Below, in pieces: positions 34,426 to 42,825 of a stretch of 64,000 nucleotides of DNA. Positions within the stretch are counted from its first letter, which is position 1; each line of letters begins with the position of its first letter. The notes under the pieces were generated by a model, which was not told the origin of the DNA, did not search any database, and worked only from the letters and a program-made list of their open reading frames with translations. A program made the translations under genes and the position numbers. The stretch comes from JAXLXE01 sp046328115 (GTDB lineage: Bacteria; Chloroflexota; UBA6077; JACCZL01). The DNA lies in assembly GCA_046328115.1 (NCBI GenBank), contig JAXLXE010000002.1:806001-870000 (forward strand), written 5' to 3'.

Positions 34426-35271
34426 ATGACCGACGCTCGAATCTGGTCCAACCGACTCCCGTCCGCCCTCTTCGGAGTCTGGCTGGTAGCGGCCGGTGCG
34501 ACGCTGAGCGGCGTCCCGGCCCTCGAGGTCCGCGTGCTGGGCTTTGCCCTGCTGGGCCTGGTGGTCATGGCCGGGCTGGCACGGCCGTTCCCGGGGGCGG
34601 GTCTCATCACTGGCCTCATCGCCGGGACAACCCACGGCGTGCTGGTCTCCTTCGGCGCGGCATCCGCGGTGGATCGCGGAGCATTGGGCCTCTCCGTTGC
34701 CACGCTAATCCTGACCGGCCTGGCCACCAGCTTTCTGTCGCGCAGCCTCACGCGCATCGAGCGGGAGCGCGAGGATACGGAGGCCCTGATCGATCAGCTC
34801 ACGCTACGCGAGCACCTGGGCCTGGTGCGCGAGGGGCCAATGCGCAGCTTTGTCCAGGATGAGCTGGCGCGGGCCCGCCGGTACCAGCACCACGTGGCTG
34901 TGGCGGTGTTTGGCCCGGCCGACTGGGATGGACTGGTGGCCGAGCGCGGCGAGATGCAGGCCGAGAGCGTGCTGATGGCACTCGCCGACCTGCTCCAGCA
35001 CGTGGTGCGCGACGTGGACCGCGTCGGCCGTCGCGGGACCCGCCAGTTCTCGTTGCTACTGCCGGAGACGGACGAGGAGGGCGCAGACACCGTAGTGGAG
35101 AAGGTCCGACGGATCGCCGCCGCCCAGCTAGGGCTGGAGGTCAGCGCCGGCGTGGCCGTGTTCCCAGAGGACGCCCTGACCGCGGACGACCTGTTCCGTA
35201 GGGCGCTTGCCGCGCTGGAGCCTTCGGCAACGCCCGCGCCCGCGGTGGGCGCACTTCAACTGGTGAGCTGA
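34426..35271 (+). CDS. Four-TM protein with degenerate GGDEF domain retaining the RxxD I-site
   Basis: A 281-residue protein. Four hydrophobic helices fill residues 12-106, then a GGDEF-fold domain (about 125-270) follows. The active-site loop that should read GGDEF is GTRQF (204-208), so cyclase activity is not expected. The inhibitory c-di-GMP-binding motif RxxD is kept five residues before it (Arg195-Asp198). The later PETDEEGA and SAGVAVFPEDALTADDLF segments are normal for the fold. A dead GGDEF with an intact I-site is the architecture of c-di-GMP receptors such as PelD. It follows the BcsB-like gene with 6 nt between them and precedes an OmpR-type regulator. Confidence 0.85.
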   Translation: MTDARIWSNRLPSALFGVWLVAAGATLSGVPALEVRVLGFALLGLVVMAGLARPFPGAGLITGLIAGTTHGVLVSFGAASAVDRGALGLSVATLILTGLATSFLSRSLTRIEREREDTEALIDQLTLREHLGLVREGPMRSFVQDELARARRYQHHVAVAVFGPADWDGLVAERGEMQAESVLMALADLLQHVVRDVDRVGRRGTRQFSLLLPETDEEGADTVVEKVRRIAAAQLGLEVSAGVAVFPEDALTADDLFRRALAALEPSATPAPAVGALQLVS

Positions 35272-35338
35272 CCGAAGCCCACCCTTCCCCGGGCGGTATC
35301 ATCACAGCGGCGCCGCGCACCGCCGGCGCCCCCCGTCA

Positions 35339-36055
35339 ATGCTCCCAGCCCAACGACGCAAGAAGATCCTGCTGGTGGACGACGAGCCGCGTATTCTGGA
35401 CGCGGTTCGGCTGAACCTGGAGATCGAAGGCTTCGAGATCTCCCTGGCCAACAACGGGGTGGAGGCGCTGGAGAAGGTCCGCACGGTGCTGCCGGATCTG
35501 GTGGTGCTGGACGTGATGATGCCGGAGCTAGACGGCTACGACACGCTCCGCGAGCTTCGGACATTCTCGACGGTTCCGGTGATCATGCTGACCGTGAAAG
35601 CGGACGAGCGCGACGTTGCCCGCGGCCTGGAGCTAGGCGCGGACGACTACGTGGCCAAGCCCTTCAGCCAGATGGTGCTGGTGGCCCGGATCCGCGCCGT
35701 CCTGCGGCGGGCCGAGATGCCGCCCGTTGCCGCGCGATCGGCGATCCAGGTGGATGATCGGCTGAGTGTGGACTTCGAACGCCGAGAGGTGACGGTGGAC
35801 GGCAGCCCCGTACAGCTCCGCCCTACCGAGTTCCGGCTGCTTTACCACCTGGTCAACAACCCGGGCGTGGTGCTGTCCCAGGAGACGCTGCTGTCGCGGG
35901 TGTGGGGCTCCGAGTACCGCGACGCCAGCCACTACTTGCGGCTTTACGTCAACTATCTACGCCAGAAGATCGAGCGCGACCCGGCCAGCCCGAAGTACAT
36001 CCTCACCGAGCGCGGAGTGGGCTACCGGTTCTTCGACTACACGCGGGCAGCCTAG
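35339..36055 (+). CDS. OmpR/PhoB-family response regulator
   Basis: A 238-residue two-domain regulator. The receiver has the acidic pair VDDE (13-16), phospho-acceptor Asp58 in VVLDVMMP, the Thr in MLTVKA and the Lys in VAKPF. The C-terminal winged helix (about 140-238) has LRPTEFRLLYHLVNNPG and the wing LTERGVGYRF. It should be phosphorylated by a histidine kinase; the closest candidate is at 28888 on the same strand. It closes a run that also encodes a BcsB-like protein and a dead GGDEF protein. A strong hairpin follows the stop. Confidence 0.95.
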   Translation: MLPAQRRKKILLVDDEPRILDAVRLNLEIEGFEISLANNGVEALEKVRTVLPDLVVLDVMMPELDGYDTLRELRTFSTVPVIMLTVKADERDVARGLELGADDYVAKPFSQMVLVARIRAVLRRAEMPPVAARSAIQVDDRLSVDFERREVTVDGSPVQLRPTEFRLLYHLVNNPGVVLSQETLLSRVWGSEYRDASHYLRLYVNYLRQKIERDPASPKYILTERGVGYRFFDYTRAA

Positions 36056-36079
36056 GGCGTCGGCGCGTGCCGACGCCCT
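36054..36079. terminator. Bidirectional hairpin between convergent genes
   Basis: An 11-bp perfect stem (36054-36064 with 36069-36079) and a GCGT tetraloop begin inside the stop codon of the regulator and end 8 nt from the stop of the convergent gene. There is no T tract. It probably terminates both transcripts. Confidence 0.55.
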
Positions 36080-36087
36080 GGCGTCGG

Positions 36088-37251
36088 CTACAAGTCGGTG
36101 GTCTTCTCGATCACCGACTGGTCCAGATCGATCCCTAGTCCCGGCCAGGGCGGCAGCGGGATGGAGCCGTTCTCTGGGTTGATCTTGTTCTTGATGAAGT
36201 GCTGGGCGCGCGGCTGCGAGCGCAGCAGGAACTCTGCCATGGGGCAGGTGCCGGGCGGCTGCGACGCGATCACATTGGCCGCTGCGTAGACGGAGTGCCC
36301 GTGAGGCACGACCGGGCGGCCGTAGGTGGACGTGAGCGTGCAGATCTTGACCAGCTCCGTGATGCCACCGCACCAGTCGGGGTCGGCCTGGATCACGTCG
36401 ATCGCGTCAGCCTGCAGGAGCTGGAGGAAACCCCAGCGGGTGTACTCGTGCTCGCCGGTGGCCACGGGCACGCGAGAGGTGCGGCGGATCAGCGCGAAGT
36501 CATTGATACGGTCGGCCGGGACCATCTCCTCCACCCATCGCGGGTGGTACTGCTCGATGCGCTCGAGCATACGGATAGCGTAGGTCAGATCCCAGCCCAT
36601 CCAGCAGTCGAACATGATCTCGATGTGGGGCCCCACCGCCTCGCGAACCAGGCGCACCAGCTCCACGTTCTTCTCGAGCCCTTCGAGTCCGGAGGCCGGC
36701 CCGTACCGGAAGAACCACTTCTCTGCCTTGAAGCCGCGCGCCACCATCTCCTTGGCGCGCTGCGTAACGAGGTCCGGCTCCAGGGAGTGGCCCAGCATGG
36801 AAGCGTAGCAATCGATGCGGTCACGGGTGGGCCCACCGAGCAGGCGGTACACGGGAACGCCGGCCATCTTGCCGCGGAGGTCCCAGAGAGCGTTGTCCAC
36901 CGCGCTGATGGCCATCATCTCGTAGCCCTTCCGGGAGTGACGATCTGATCGATACATCACGTCCCAGATCCGCTCGTAGGCCAGCGGGTCCTGGCCGACG
37001 ACGTGGGCCGCCAGCTTGTGCTTGATGATGGGGGCGGTCTCGTGGAAGATGGGGCCGAACAGCCCGGTGGCGCCATCGTCGGTGGCCACCTCGACGAACG
37101 TCTCAGAGAGGCTGGTGGCCGTGTTGCGGGCCGGTGGCCTGGCGGCCATCTCCGGATAGATGTCCAGCATGCCCACCTGCCGCTCCTCGGGCGGGTTGGG
37201 CTGGATGGGGCCGGTGACCTCGAAGCAACGAACGCTGGCGATCTTCGACAT
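36088..37251 (-). CDS. Enolase-superfamily sugar-acid dehydratase, L-rhamnonate dehydratase-like
   Basis: A 387-residue mandelate-racemase-subgroup enzyme. Metal ligands appear as FDCWMGWD, WVEEMVPAD and GEHEYTRWG, and the general-acid/base His is in VPHGHSVY. The AEKWFFRYGPA segment and the VPHG(H/S)S motif are characteristic of L-rhamnonate dehydratases. The enzyme should remove water from a six-carbon sugar acid to a 2-keto-3-deoxy acid. The N-terminal capping domain is normal. The ATG at 37251 has AAGGA 5 nt upstream. A kinase or aldolase to complete the route is not in the window, so the exact substrate is open. Confidence 0.85.
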   Translation of the reverse strand: MSKIASVRCFEVTGPIQPNPPEERQVGMLDIYPEMAARPPARNTATSLSETFVEVATDDGATGLFGPIFHETAPIIKHKLAAHVVGQDPLAYERIWDVMYRSDRHSRKGYEMMAISAVDNALWDLRGKMAGVPVYRLLGGPTRDRIDCYASMLGHSLEPDLVTQRAKEMVARGFKAEKWFFRYGPASGLEGLEKNVELVRLVREAVGPHIEIMFDCWMGWDLTYAIRMLERIEQYHPRWVEEMVPADRINDFALIRRTSRVPVATGEHEYTRWGFLQLLQADAIDVIQADPDWCGGITELVKICTLTSTYGRPVVPHGHSVYAAANVIASQPPGTCPMAEFLLRSQPRAQHFIKNKINPENGSIPLPPWPGLGIDLDQSVIEKTTDL

Positions 37252-37348
37252 GGGCGGTCCTTCTAGCTGATCTCGCGGACGAGTGTAGACAACTCGGCTG
37301 TGCCGCCAGAGTCCGGGGCCAGGCGTGAGCGAGATTCAGCGGCGGTTC

Positions 37349-37519
37349 TTACGCAGCCAGGAACGCGACGACCCGCTCACGCGAGACCCACGGAAGTCCT
37401 TCGAGAAAATCGTCGATCGTCTCGCCGCCCTCGAGGTAGTCCAGCAAAGTCTGCACCCGCACACGGGTCCCATCGAATACCGGTGTCCCGCCGATGACCT
37501 CAGGATCACAAGTCACCAC
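37349..37519 (-). CDS. DUF433-family antitoxin-like protein (orphan)
   Basis: A 56-residue protein. The core PEVIGGTPVFDGTRVRVQTL then DDFLEGLPWVSRERVVAFL is a clear DUF433 helix-turn-helix-like domain, a family usually acting as the antitoxin of PIN-type toxins. The frame starts at tandem GTG codons (37514-37519), and an in-frame stop lies a few codons upstream. No PIN-like toxin follows: the next 100 nt downstream are non-coding up to the enolase-superfamily gene. It is therefore an orphan or remnant. Confidence 0.75.
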   Translation of the reverse strand: MVTCDPEVIGGTPVFDGTRVRVQTLLDYLEGGETIDDFLEGLPWVSRERVVAFLAA

Positions 37520-37678
37520 GCGTCCGTCCAGCCACTCAGGTTAGCTCCGACCTGCGCATCCGCGCAATCCCGTGTCGGGATGTAGCTGCGATGTGCCTGC
37601 ACGCGTCGTCTGCTTCGTGCGTGTCCATCGTGATCGCGGATACTCCTTCGGCCGAGGGGCGACGGGGGCGAGGCGGTG

Positions 37679-38989
37679 ATGGGTATTTCCAGGGCGGCGA
37701 TCGCGGCGCGGCTGCCTGTGTTCTACGGCTGGGTGGTCGTGGCGGTGGCGTTCGTCACGATGGCGCTGGGGGTCAACGCGCGCACAGCGTTCTCGCTCAT
37801 CTTCCTGCCGATCCTTGACGAGTTCGGCTGGGAACGCGGCGTCACGGCCGGGGCGTTCTCCTTCGGATTCGTGGCGTCGGCGATCCTCAGCCCCTTGCTC
37901 GGCCAGCTCATGGATCGGCGCGGCCCGCGCGTGGTCATCGAGCTTGGCGTGCTGCTGGCGACGTTGGGCCTGGCCCTGGCGCCGCTCGCGAGCGAGCCCT
38001 GGCACCTGTACGTGACGCTGGGAATGATGGTGGGTGGCGGCGGTGTCTGCCTGGGCTACACCGGACAGTCGCTCTTCCTTCCCCACTGGTTCGTGCGCCA
38101 GCGCGGATTGGCGATGGGCGTGGCGTTCTCGGGCGTGGGCGCGGGGTCGGTGTTGCTCTTGCCGTGGCTGCAGGGGCTCATCGAGACGGGAGGCTGGCGA
38201 ACGGCCTGCTGGAGCCTGGCCATCCTGGTGGTAGCGGTGCTGGGCCCGCTGAACCTGCTGCTGTGCGGGAGGCCGTCCGAGCTTGGGCTGGCGCCGGACG
38301 GTGACGCCTCAACCGATACCTTGGACGGTGGCACCGCCGCATCGAATGTGATGGACGCGGCCTGGGTGGCGGTGGAGTGGACACTGGCGCGGGCGGTGCG
38401 CACGGCGCGGTTCTGGTGGATCGCCGCGGGCTACTTCTGCGGCCTGTACGCCTGGTACGCGGTGCAGGTGCACCAGACGAAGTACCTGGTGGAAGTGGGC
38501 TTCAGCAGCGCGGAAGCGGCGTGGGCGCTTGGCCTGGTGAGCCTGATGGGCATCCCCGGCCAGATCGGTCTGGGGCACCTGTCCGACCGAATCGGCCGCG
38601 AGCACGTGTGGGCCATTGGCAGCCTGGGGTTCGCGCTCTGCTACGTGCTACTGCTCTTACTGGCGGCGGCACCAAGCCGGCCACTGCTGTACGCGATGGT
38701 GGCGGTCCAGGGCACGCTCGGCTACAGCATGAGCTCGGTGTTCGGCGCGATACCGGCGGAGATCTTCGCCGGCCGCCGCTACGGCAGCATCTTCGGCATG
38801 CTCATCCTGTCCTCGGTGTCCGGCGCGGCCGTGGGTCCCTGGGTCACGGGTGCGCTGTACGACCGCTGGGGCAGCTACACACCCAGCTTCGTCGTCGCGC
38901 TCGCCTGCTGTGCAGTCTCGGCCGCGGCGGTGTGGCAGGCGTCACCGCGTAAGGTCCGCGCTGTCGCCGGACGTGCCCGGTCGCGGTGA
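37679..38989 (+). CDS. Major facilitator superfamily transporter (monocarboxylate-like)
   Basis: A 436-residue MFS permease with twelve predicted helices. It has the GFVASAILSPLLGQLMDRRGPR loop A motif after helix 2 and a repeat of it (LGHLSDRIGRE) after helix 8. VFYGWVVVAVAF at the N-terminus and the overall pattern fit the oxalate/monocarboxylate MFS subgroup. It should move a small organic acid. The ATG at 37679 is chosen; a GTG lies one codon earlier. It converges with the YfhO-like gene. Confidence 0.9.
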   Translation: MGISRAAIAARLPVFYGWVVVAVAFVTMALGVNARTAFSLIFLPILDEFGWERGVTAGAFSFGFVASAILSPLLGQLMDRRGPRVVIELGVLLATLGLALAPLASEPWHLYVTLGMMVGGGGVCLGYTGQSLFLPHWFVRQRGLAMGVAFSGVGAGSVLLLPWLQGLIETGGWRTACWSLAILVVAVLGPLNLLLCGRPSELGLAPDGDASTDTLDGGTAASNVMDAAWVAVEWTLARAVRTARFWWIAAGYFCGLYAWYAVQVHQTKYLVEVGFSSAEAAWALGLVSLMGIPGQIGLGHLSDRIGREHVWAIGSLGFALCYVLLLLLAAAPSRPLLYAMVAVQGTLGYSMSSVFGAIPAEIFAGRRYGSIFGMLILSSVSGAAVGPWVTGALYDRWGSYTPSFVVALACCAVSAAAVWQASPRKVRAVAGRARSR

Positions 38990-39050
38990 CCGAAGCATCC
39001 AGTGGACATCCGCGGGGCCGTCGAGACTACGGCGGTCCCAGGTGCGTTGG

Positions 39051-41945
39051 TCAAACCGACGGGGCGTGTGGCGAGACAACCGCCGGCGCACGGCGGCGAG
39101 GCAGAAGCGTGAAGAGAACCAAGGCGGCTGCCGCGGCCGTAAGGGCGGTGCCCAGCCGTAGGGAGAGCGGGTCGAAGGTCCACTCCACCGTATGGGACCC
39201 GGGGCCCACGCGGACGCCGCGGAACAGGAAGTTGGCAATGTACGTGTGCGCGGGGGCGCCGTCCAGCGTGGCTCGCCAGCCGCGATGGTACGCATCCAGT
39301 AGTACCAGCAGCCCGCCTGGGCCGTCTGGCACGTGGATGCGTACGCGGTCCGTCCCCAGGTCGTCCACGGTGGCTGCTCGCTCTGGCGCGGTGCGCGTGG
39401 CGCCAGCGACGCGGCCGGGGGCGGGGGGCGCACCGTCCACGGGCGGGCCTTCCTCGATGATGGCCTGGCCACTCGCGTCGAACGGGCGGGCGGTGAGGGT
39501 GGCCAGCGCGGAGAGCTCGTTCCGCGCCCGCCGCTCGATGGCCTGGGGTACCACGTAGGCGCGGGGGAACGCGCCGTGGTTCCTCGCAACCAGCAACCCA
39601 TCGACGCGCGTCACCGGCTCCAGATCCTCGCGATCACGCGTGAACAGCGAATGGACCGTCCCATCCGCCCTCACCAACCCCAGGCCAAACACGCGGGTCT
39701 GCCCCTTCGGCGCGACCTGCTCGAGCTCCACACGGGCAACCGGAGAGCTTCCGAGGGGCAGAACGGCCTCGTACACGTTGGCACGCGCCGGCAGGCCGGC
39801 CGGATCGAAGTCCGGCACCGTGGCGACCACCGGCGGCCGCGCGTGCCTAACGTACGGCCGCACGTCCGGACGATCGTACGCGTTCTCAGCCACGTCCGTG
39901 CCCACGGCGACATCAACCACCTGGCGGCCGCCCGATGGGTCCACCAGGGCGATCCGCAACGCCACAGCCCCATCGCCGATCTCTGCGCCGTCGATGAGGG
40001 TGGCCAGCACGCGGACCTGGCTGAACGTCTCGCCCGGAGCGCGGAACGCCACCCGGCCGTTGAGATTCCCCAGCGTGCCATTGAAGAGCGCGCTGTACGG
40101 TCGGTATGCCACGCCGTCCAACACCACCACGTCGGTCGGCGGATCGGCCATGACCAGGTACTGGATGCCCCAGAGGTTGAGCGTGGCGTTCTTGTCGCGA
40201 GCGACGTTCGACCACAGCTCGAAGTGGCGCTGGGTCTCCAGCGAGCTGTATCCGGAGACGGTTGAGGCCCCGCCGTAGAGCAGCCGATTCGGCTCGAGCA
40301 CGCCGCCCGTCTGGGTCAGGGAAGCATCGGGCAGGACCCTCGCACCGCGCGCCGTCGCGGCCACGGTGGTCGTGACGGAGGACGGGGCCACCAGCGCGTC
40401 AATCGAGCCTATCGGATGGAACTGTCGGCCGAACGAGAGCAGATCCACGGCCGTCAGCAGCAAGAGCAACAGGCCGCTGGTCATCGCACGACCGGGCCAC
40501 AGTGGGCGAGCGATCAGAGTCACGCCCGCGATCGCAAGTAACCCCACGCTCCAGAGCACCTCGGCACGCCAGGGATCGACCGCTCGGGTCAAGAAGTCGT
40601 AGAACATGGGCCCATTGAGCCAGCCGTGCTCGTGCGGCACGGCGATGTAGCGCTCGTCAATAAGCTGTTTCCAGCGCACCGGGTCCGCCACCAGCCGCGA
40701 ACGGAAGCCGAACACAAGCCACCACAGCGCAACCGCGCCCACCATCAGGAGGCCACCGCCGGCGATGGCACCGAGCGTCTTGGCGCGGTGCAGCGCCCAC
40801 TCCGCACCAAGCGCCGCGAGGCCAGCCAGCCCGAACACTACCAGATACGCGTAGCGCCCGGGCGCCCGCAAAGAGGAGAAGCCGGGCAGCTTCCAGAGCG
40901 CCTCGTGCAGGTTCAGGGGCGACTGATCCGCCAGGCCCACGAACAGCGCTAGGATGGCCAGCAGTCCAAAGTAGACCGCCGTGCGCCTGCGGGTGAACAG
41001 TAAGCCGAGGCCGGCCAGTCCCAATGGCGCCATCCCCACGTAGAGGAATGACTCCCACTGCTGCCAGAGCATGGCGTAGCGCCCGTCCTCCATCCGGAAG
41101 ATGTAGGGAAACGCCACGGTGGCCAGGTTCTGCCAGCGGAGCGGCCAGGTACTTGCGAGGTCGTAGCCCAGGCCGGGTCCCCGGTAGGACATTCGACCGA
41201 GCTCGAGCAGCGGCAACCACTGCACCGCTGAGGCAGCCGCGCCGATGGCGGCGACCAGGCCGGGCGCCCAGACCAGGAGAAGCAACCGCTCAGCCGGTGG
41301 CCCAGGCACTGGGCCAAGAGCGAGGCGAACCGTCGTGAACAGGGCCAGCGCCAGCAGCGTCATGGCCACCGCCTGGATGTGCAGCCCCAACGCGGCCATG
41401 GCCAGCGCCAGACCCCCCAGGGCCAGCCAGCGCTGGCGGGACCAGCCGGTGACCTGAAAGGCCCGCTCCAGGCACAAAAGCACCAGCGGCAGCCAGATGG
41501 CGCTACGCACCACGTTTTCGTGGTGAAGCTGGGCCACCAGGAAACTGCCGTAGCCAAACGTCAGCCCGCCCACAAACGGCCCGAAGCCGCCGATCCCCAG
41601 CACGCGTAGGAAGGCCCACATGAAGGAGGCCGCCAACACGAGATGGACCCAGCGGAGGACGATGGTGGCATAGGTCGGCGAGGCCAGCGGGAGCACGAGC
41701 AGGTTGAGCGGGTAGAGCATGCCGATCTCCCCATCGGCAAACAGCGGGTAGCCGCCGAACATCAGTGGCATCCACAATGGCAGGCTCCCGCCCCTAAGCT
41801 GCTCGGCGAACCAGCGGGTCAGCGGCTCGTAGAACAGGAAGGTATCGCGCTCGTAGAAGGACGCGCCCGCGAGGCCCTCGCGGAACAGGATCAGGGAGCA
41901 GAGCGCATAGGCTGGGACCGGGAGGAGCAGGCCGGCTCGTGACAT
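39051..41945 (-). CDS. YfhO-like polytopic membrane protein
   Basis: A 964-residue membrane protein of the YfhO family. It starts with one helix, then a loop (ASFYERDTFLFYEPLTRWFAEQLRGG) with the Asp pair typical of GT-C-like proteins, and PLWMPLMFGGYPLFAD. About twelve helices follow up to residue 490, then a large extracytoplasmic beta domain (about 500-930) and a final helix. In other bacteria YfhO adds sugars to lipoteichoic acid or lipids using lipid-linked sugars. It is the last gene of a five-gene glycan operon, 3 nt after the methyltransferase gene. The acceptor here is unknown. Confidence 0.88.
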   Translation of the reverse strand: MSRAGLLLPVPAYALCSLILFREGLAGASFYERDTFLFYEPLTRWFAEQLRGGSLPLWMPLMFGGYPLFADGEIGMLYPLNLLVLPLASPTYATIVLRWVHLVLAASFMWAFLRVLGIGGFGPFVGGLTFGYGSFLVAQLHHENVVRSAIWLPLVLLCLERAFQVTGWSRQRWLALGGLALAMAALGLHIQAVAMTLLALALFTTVRLALGPVPGPPAERLLLLVWAPGLVAAIGAAASAVQWLPLLELGRMSYRGPGLGYDLASTWPLRWQNLATVAFPYIFRMEDGRYAMLWQQWESFLYVGMAPLGLAGLGLLFTRRRTAVYFGLLAILALFVGLADQSPLNLHEALWKLPGFSSLRAPGRYAYLVVFGLAGLAALGAEWALHRAKTLGAIAGGGLLMVGAVALWWLVFGFRSRLVADPVRWKQLIDERYIAVPHEHGWLNGPMFYDFLTRAVDPWRAEVLWSVGLLAIAGVTLIARPLWPGRAMTSGLLLLLLTAVDLLSFGRQFHPIGSIDALVAPSSVTTTVAATARGARVLPDASLTQTGGVLEPNRLLYGGASTVSGYSSLETQRHFELWSNVARDKNATLNLWGIQYLVMADPPTDVVVLDGVAYRPYSALFNGTLGNLNGRVAFRAPGETFSQVRVLATLIDGAEIGDGAVALRIALVDPSGGRQVVDVAVGTDVAENAYDRPDVRPYVRHARPPVVATVPDFDPAGLPARANVYEAVLPLGSSPVARVELEQVAPKGQTRVFGLGLVRADGTVHSLFTRDREDLEPVTRVDGLLVARNHGAFPRAYVVPQAIERRARNELSALATLTARPFDASGQAIIEEGPPVDGAPPAPGRVAGATRTAPERAATVDDLGTDRVRIHVPDGPGGLLVLLDAYHRGWRATLDGAPAHTYIANFLFRGVRVGPGSHTVEWTFDPLSLRLGTALTAAAAALVLFTLLPRRRAPAVVSPHAPSV

Positions 41946-41948
41946 CGC

Positions 41949-42749
41949 CTACAGAGCGATACCCGTGTCTGCCCGCGCGTCCCAACCCTGGACCCGACGG
42001 GCGAGACCAAAGATGGAAAGGCCCCAGGCCAGACCGGGTCCGGCGGCGATGCGCGCCTCTGCCCCCACGAGGTCGGTCAGCAAGCGATTGATAGGTCCCG
42101 GCGGCTGCCACAGGTCCTGGACGGCCGCGCTGGTGCCACGCCGCTCCAATAGGCGCTTCACCGGCGCTAGCGGGAAGAGCAGCGAGTTGGCGTAGGTGGT
42201 GTGCTCCACGCGGAACCCGGCGTCCTGCAGCTTGAGCGTGAGCTCGCCGCGAGTGTAACGGTGCCGCGTATGCACGGCCACGTCATGGGCGCCGCGGAGC
42301 CAGTTGTAGGCGGGAAGGCGGATGAGCAGCAGGCCGCCCGGCCGAACCACGCGGAGAAGCTCAGAAAACGCGCGGGCATCGCTGGAGACGCCCAGGTGAT
42401 ACAGCACGTCAAAGCTCGTCACGATGTCAAAGCTGGCGTCCGCAAAGGGCAGGTCCGTGACCGACCCGCGGATTAGCCGGGACATCCCGCGCTCGCGCGC
42501 GAAGGTCAGTGCATCGGCCATCAGATCCACGCCGGTGACGCGACCCCAGCGCTCCAGGAAGCGGCTGGTCCCGCCGGAGCCGCAGCCAGCGTCAAGGATG
42601 TCTGCTACGCCAGCCTCGCGCGCGTGCTCGCGAGCGAGGTTCTGGATCGTGGTGGAGTCCAGCAGTGCCGCGGTGATGCGCCGCATCCCCGCATACCACC
42701 AGTGGCGCTCCTCCTGGCGGAACATGAGCTCATACTGCTCGCGCTCCAC
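41949..42749 (-). CDS. Class I SAM-dependent methyltransferase
   Basis: A 266-residue methyltransferase. Motif I is ILDAGCGSGGTSRFLERWG (51-69), the acidic residue follows in TGVDLMADAL, and motif IV is DIVTSFDVLYHLG. The N-terminal MFRQEERHWWYAGMRR is the block typical of methyltransferases in glycan clusters, and the C-terminal third forms a helical cap. The GTG at 42749 is the chosen start. Neighbours suggest a sugar or lipid-linked glycan as substrate, but this is inference. Confidence 0.87.
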   Translation of the reverse strand: MEREQYELMFRQEERHWWYAGMRRITAALLDSTTIQNLAREHAREAGVADILDAGCGSGGTSRFLERWGRVTGVDLMADALTFARERGMSRLIRGSVTDLPFADASFDIVTSFDVLYHLGVSSDARAFSELLRVVRPGGLLLIRLPAYNWLRGAHDVAVHTRHRYTRGELTLKLQDAGFRVEHTTYANSLLFPLAPVKRLLERRGTSAAVQDLWQPPGPINRLLTDLVGAEARIAAGPGLAWGLSIFGLARRVQGWDARADTGIAL

Positions 42750-42825
42750 AGCTAGGCCTGCGCCCCCGGGTCGAGCATTCCCAACGCCAGCGCCCCCCGC
42801 CGCCGCGCCCTACTGGCGCGGGGCA

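Noticed and set aside
36199..36948. Plus-strand open frame of 249 codons opposite the rhamnonate-dehydratase-like gene
   Set aside because: The minus-strand gene has complete enolase-superfamily motifs; the plus frame has none.
37325..37585. Plus-strand 86-codon frame over the DUF433 gene
   Set aside because: It is the antisense shadow of the clear DUF433 frame on the minus strand.
42800..42821. CCGCGCC/GGCGCGG hairpin between aminotransferase and methyltransferase genes
   Set aside because: The 7-bp stem has no T tract and lies within an apparent operon, so it is not called a terminator.
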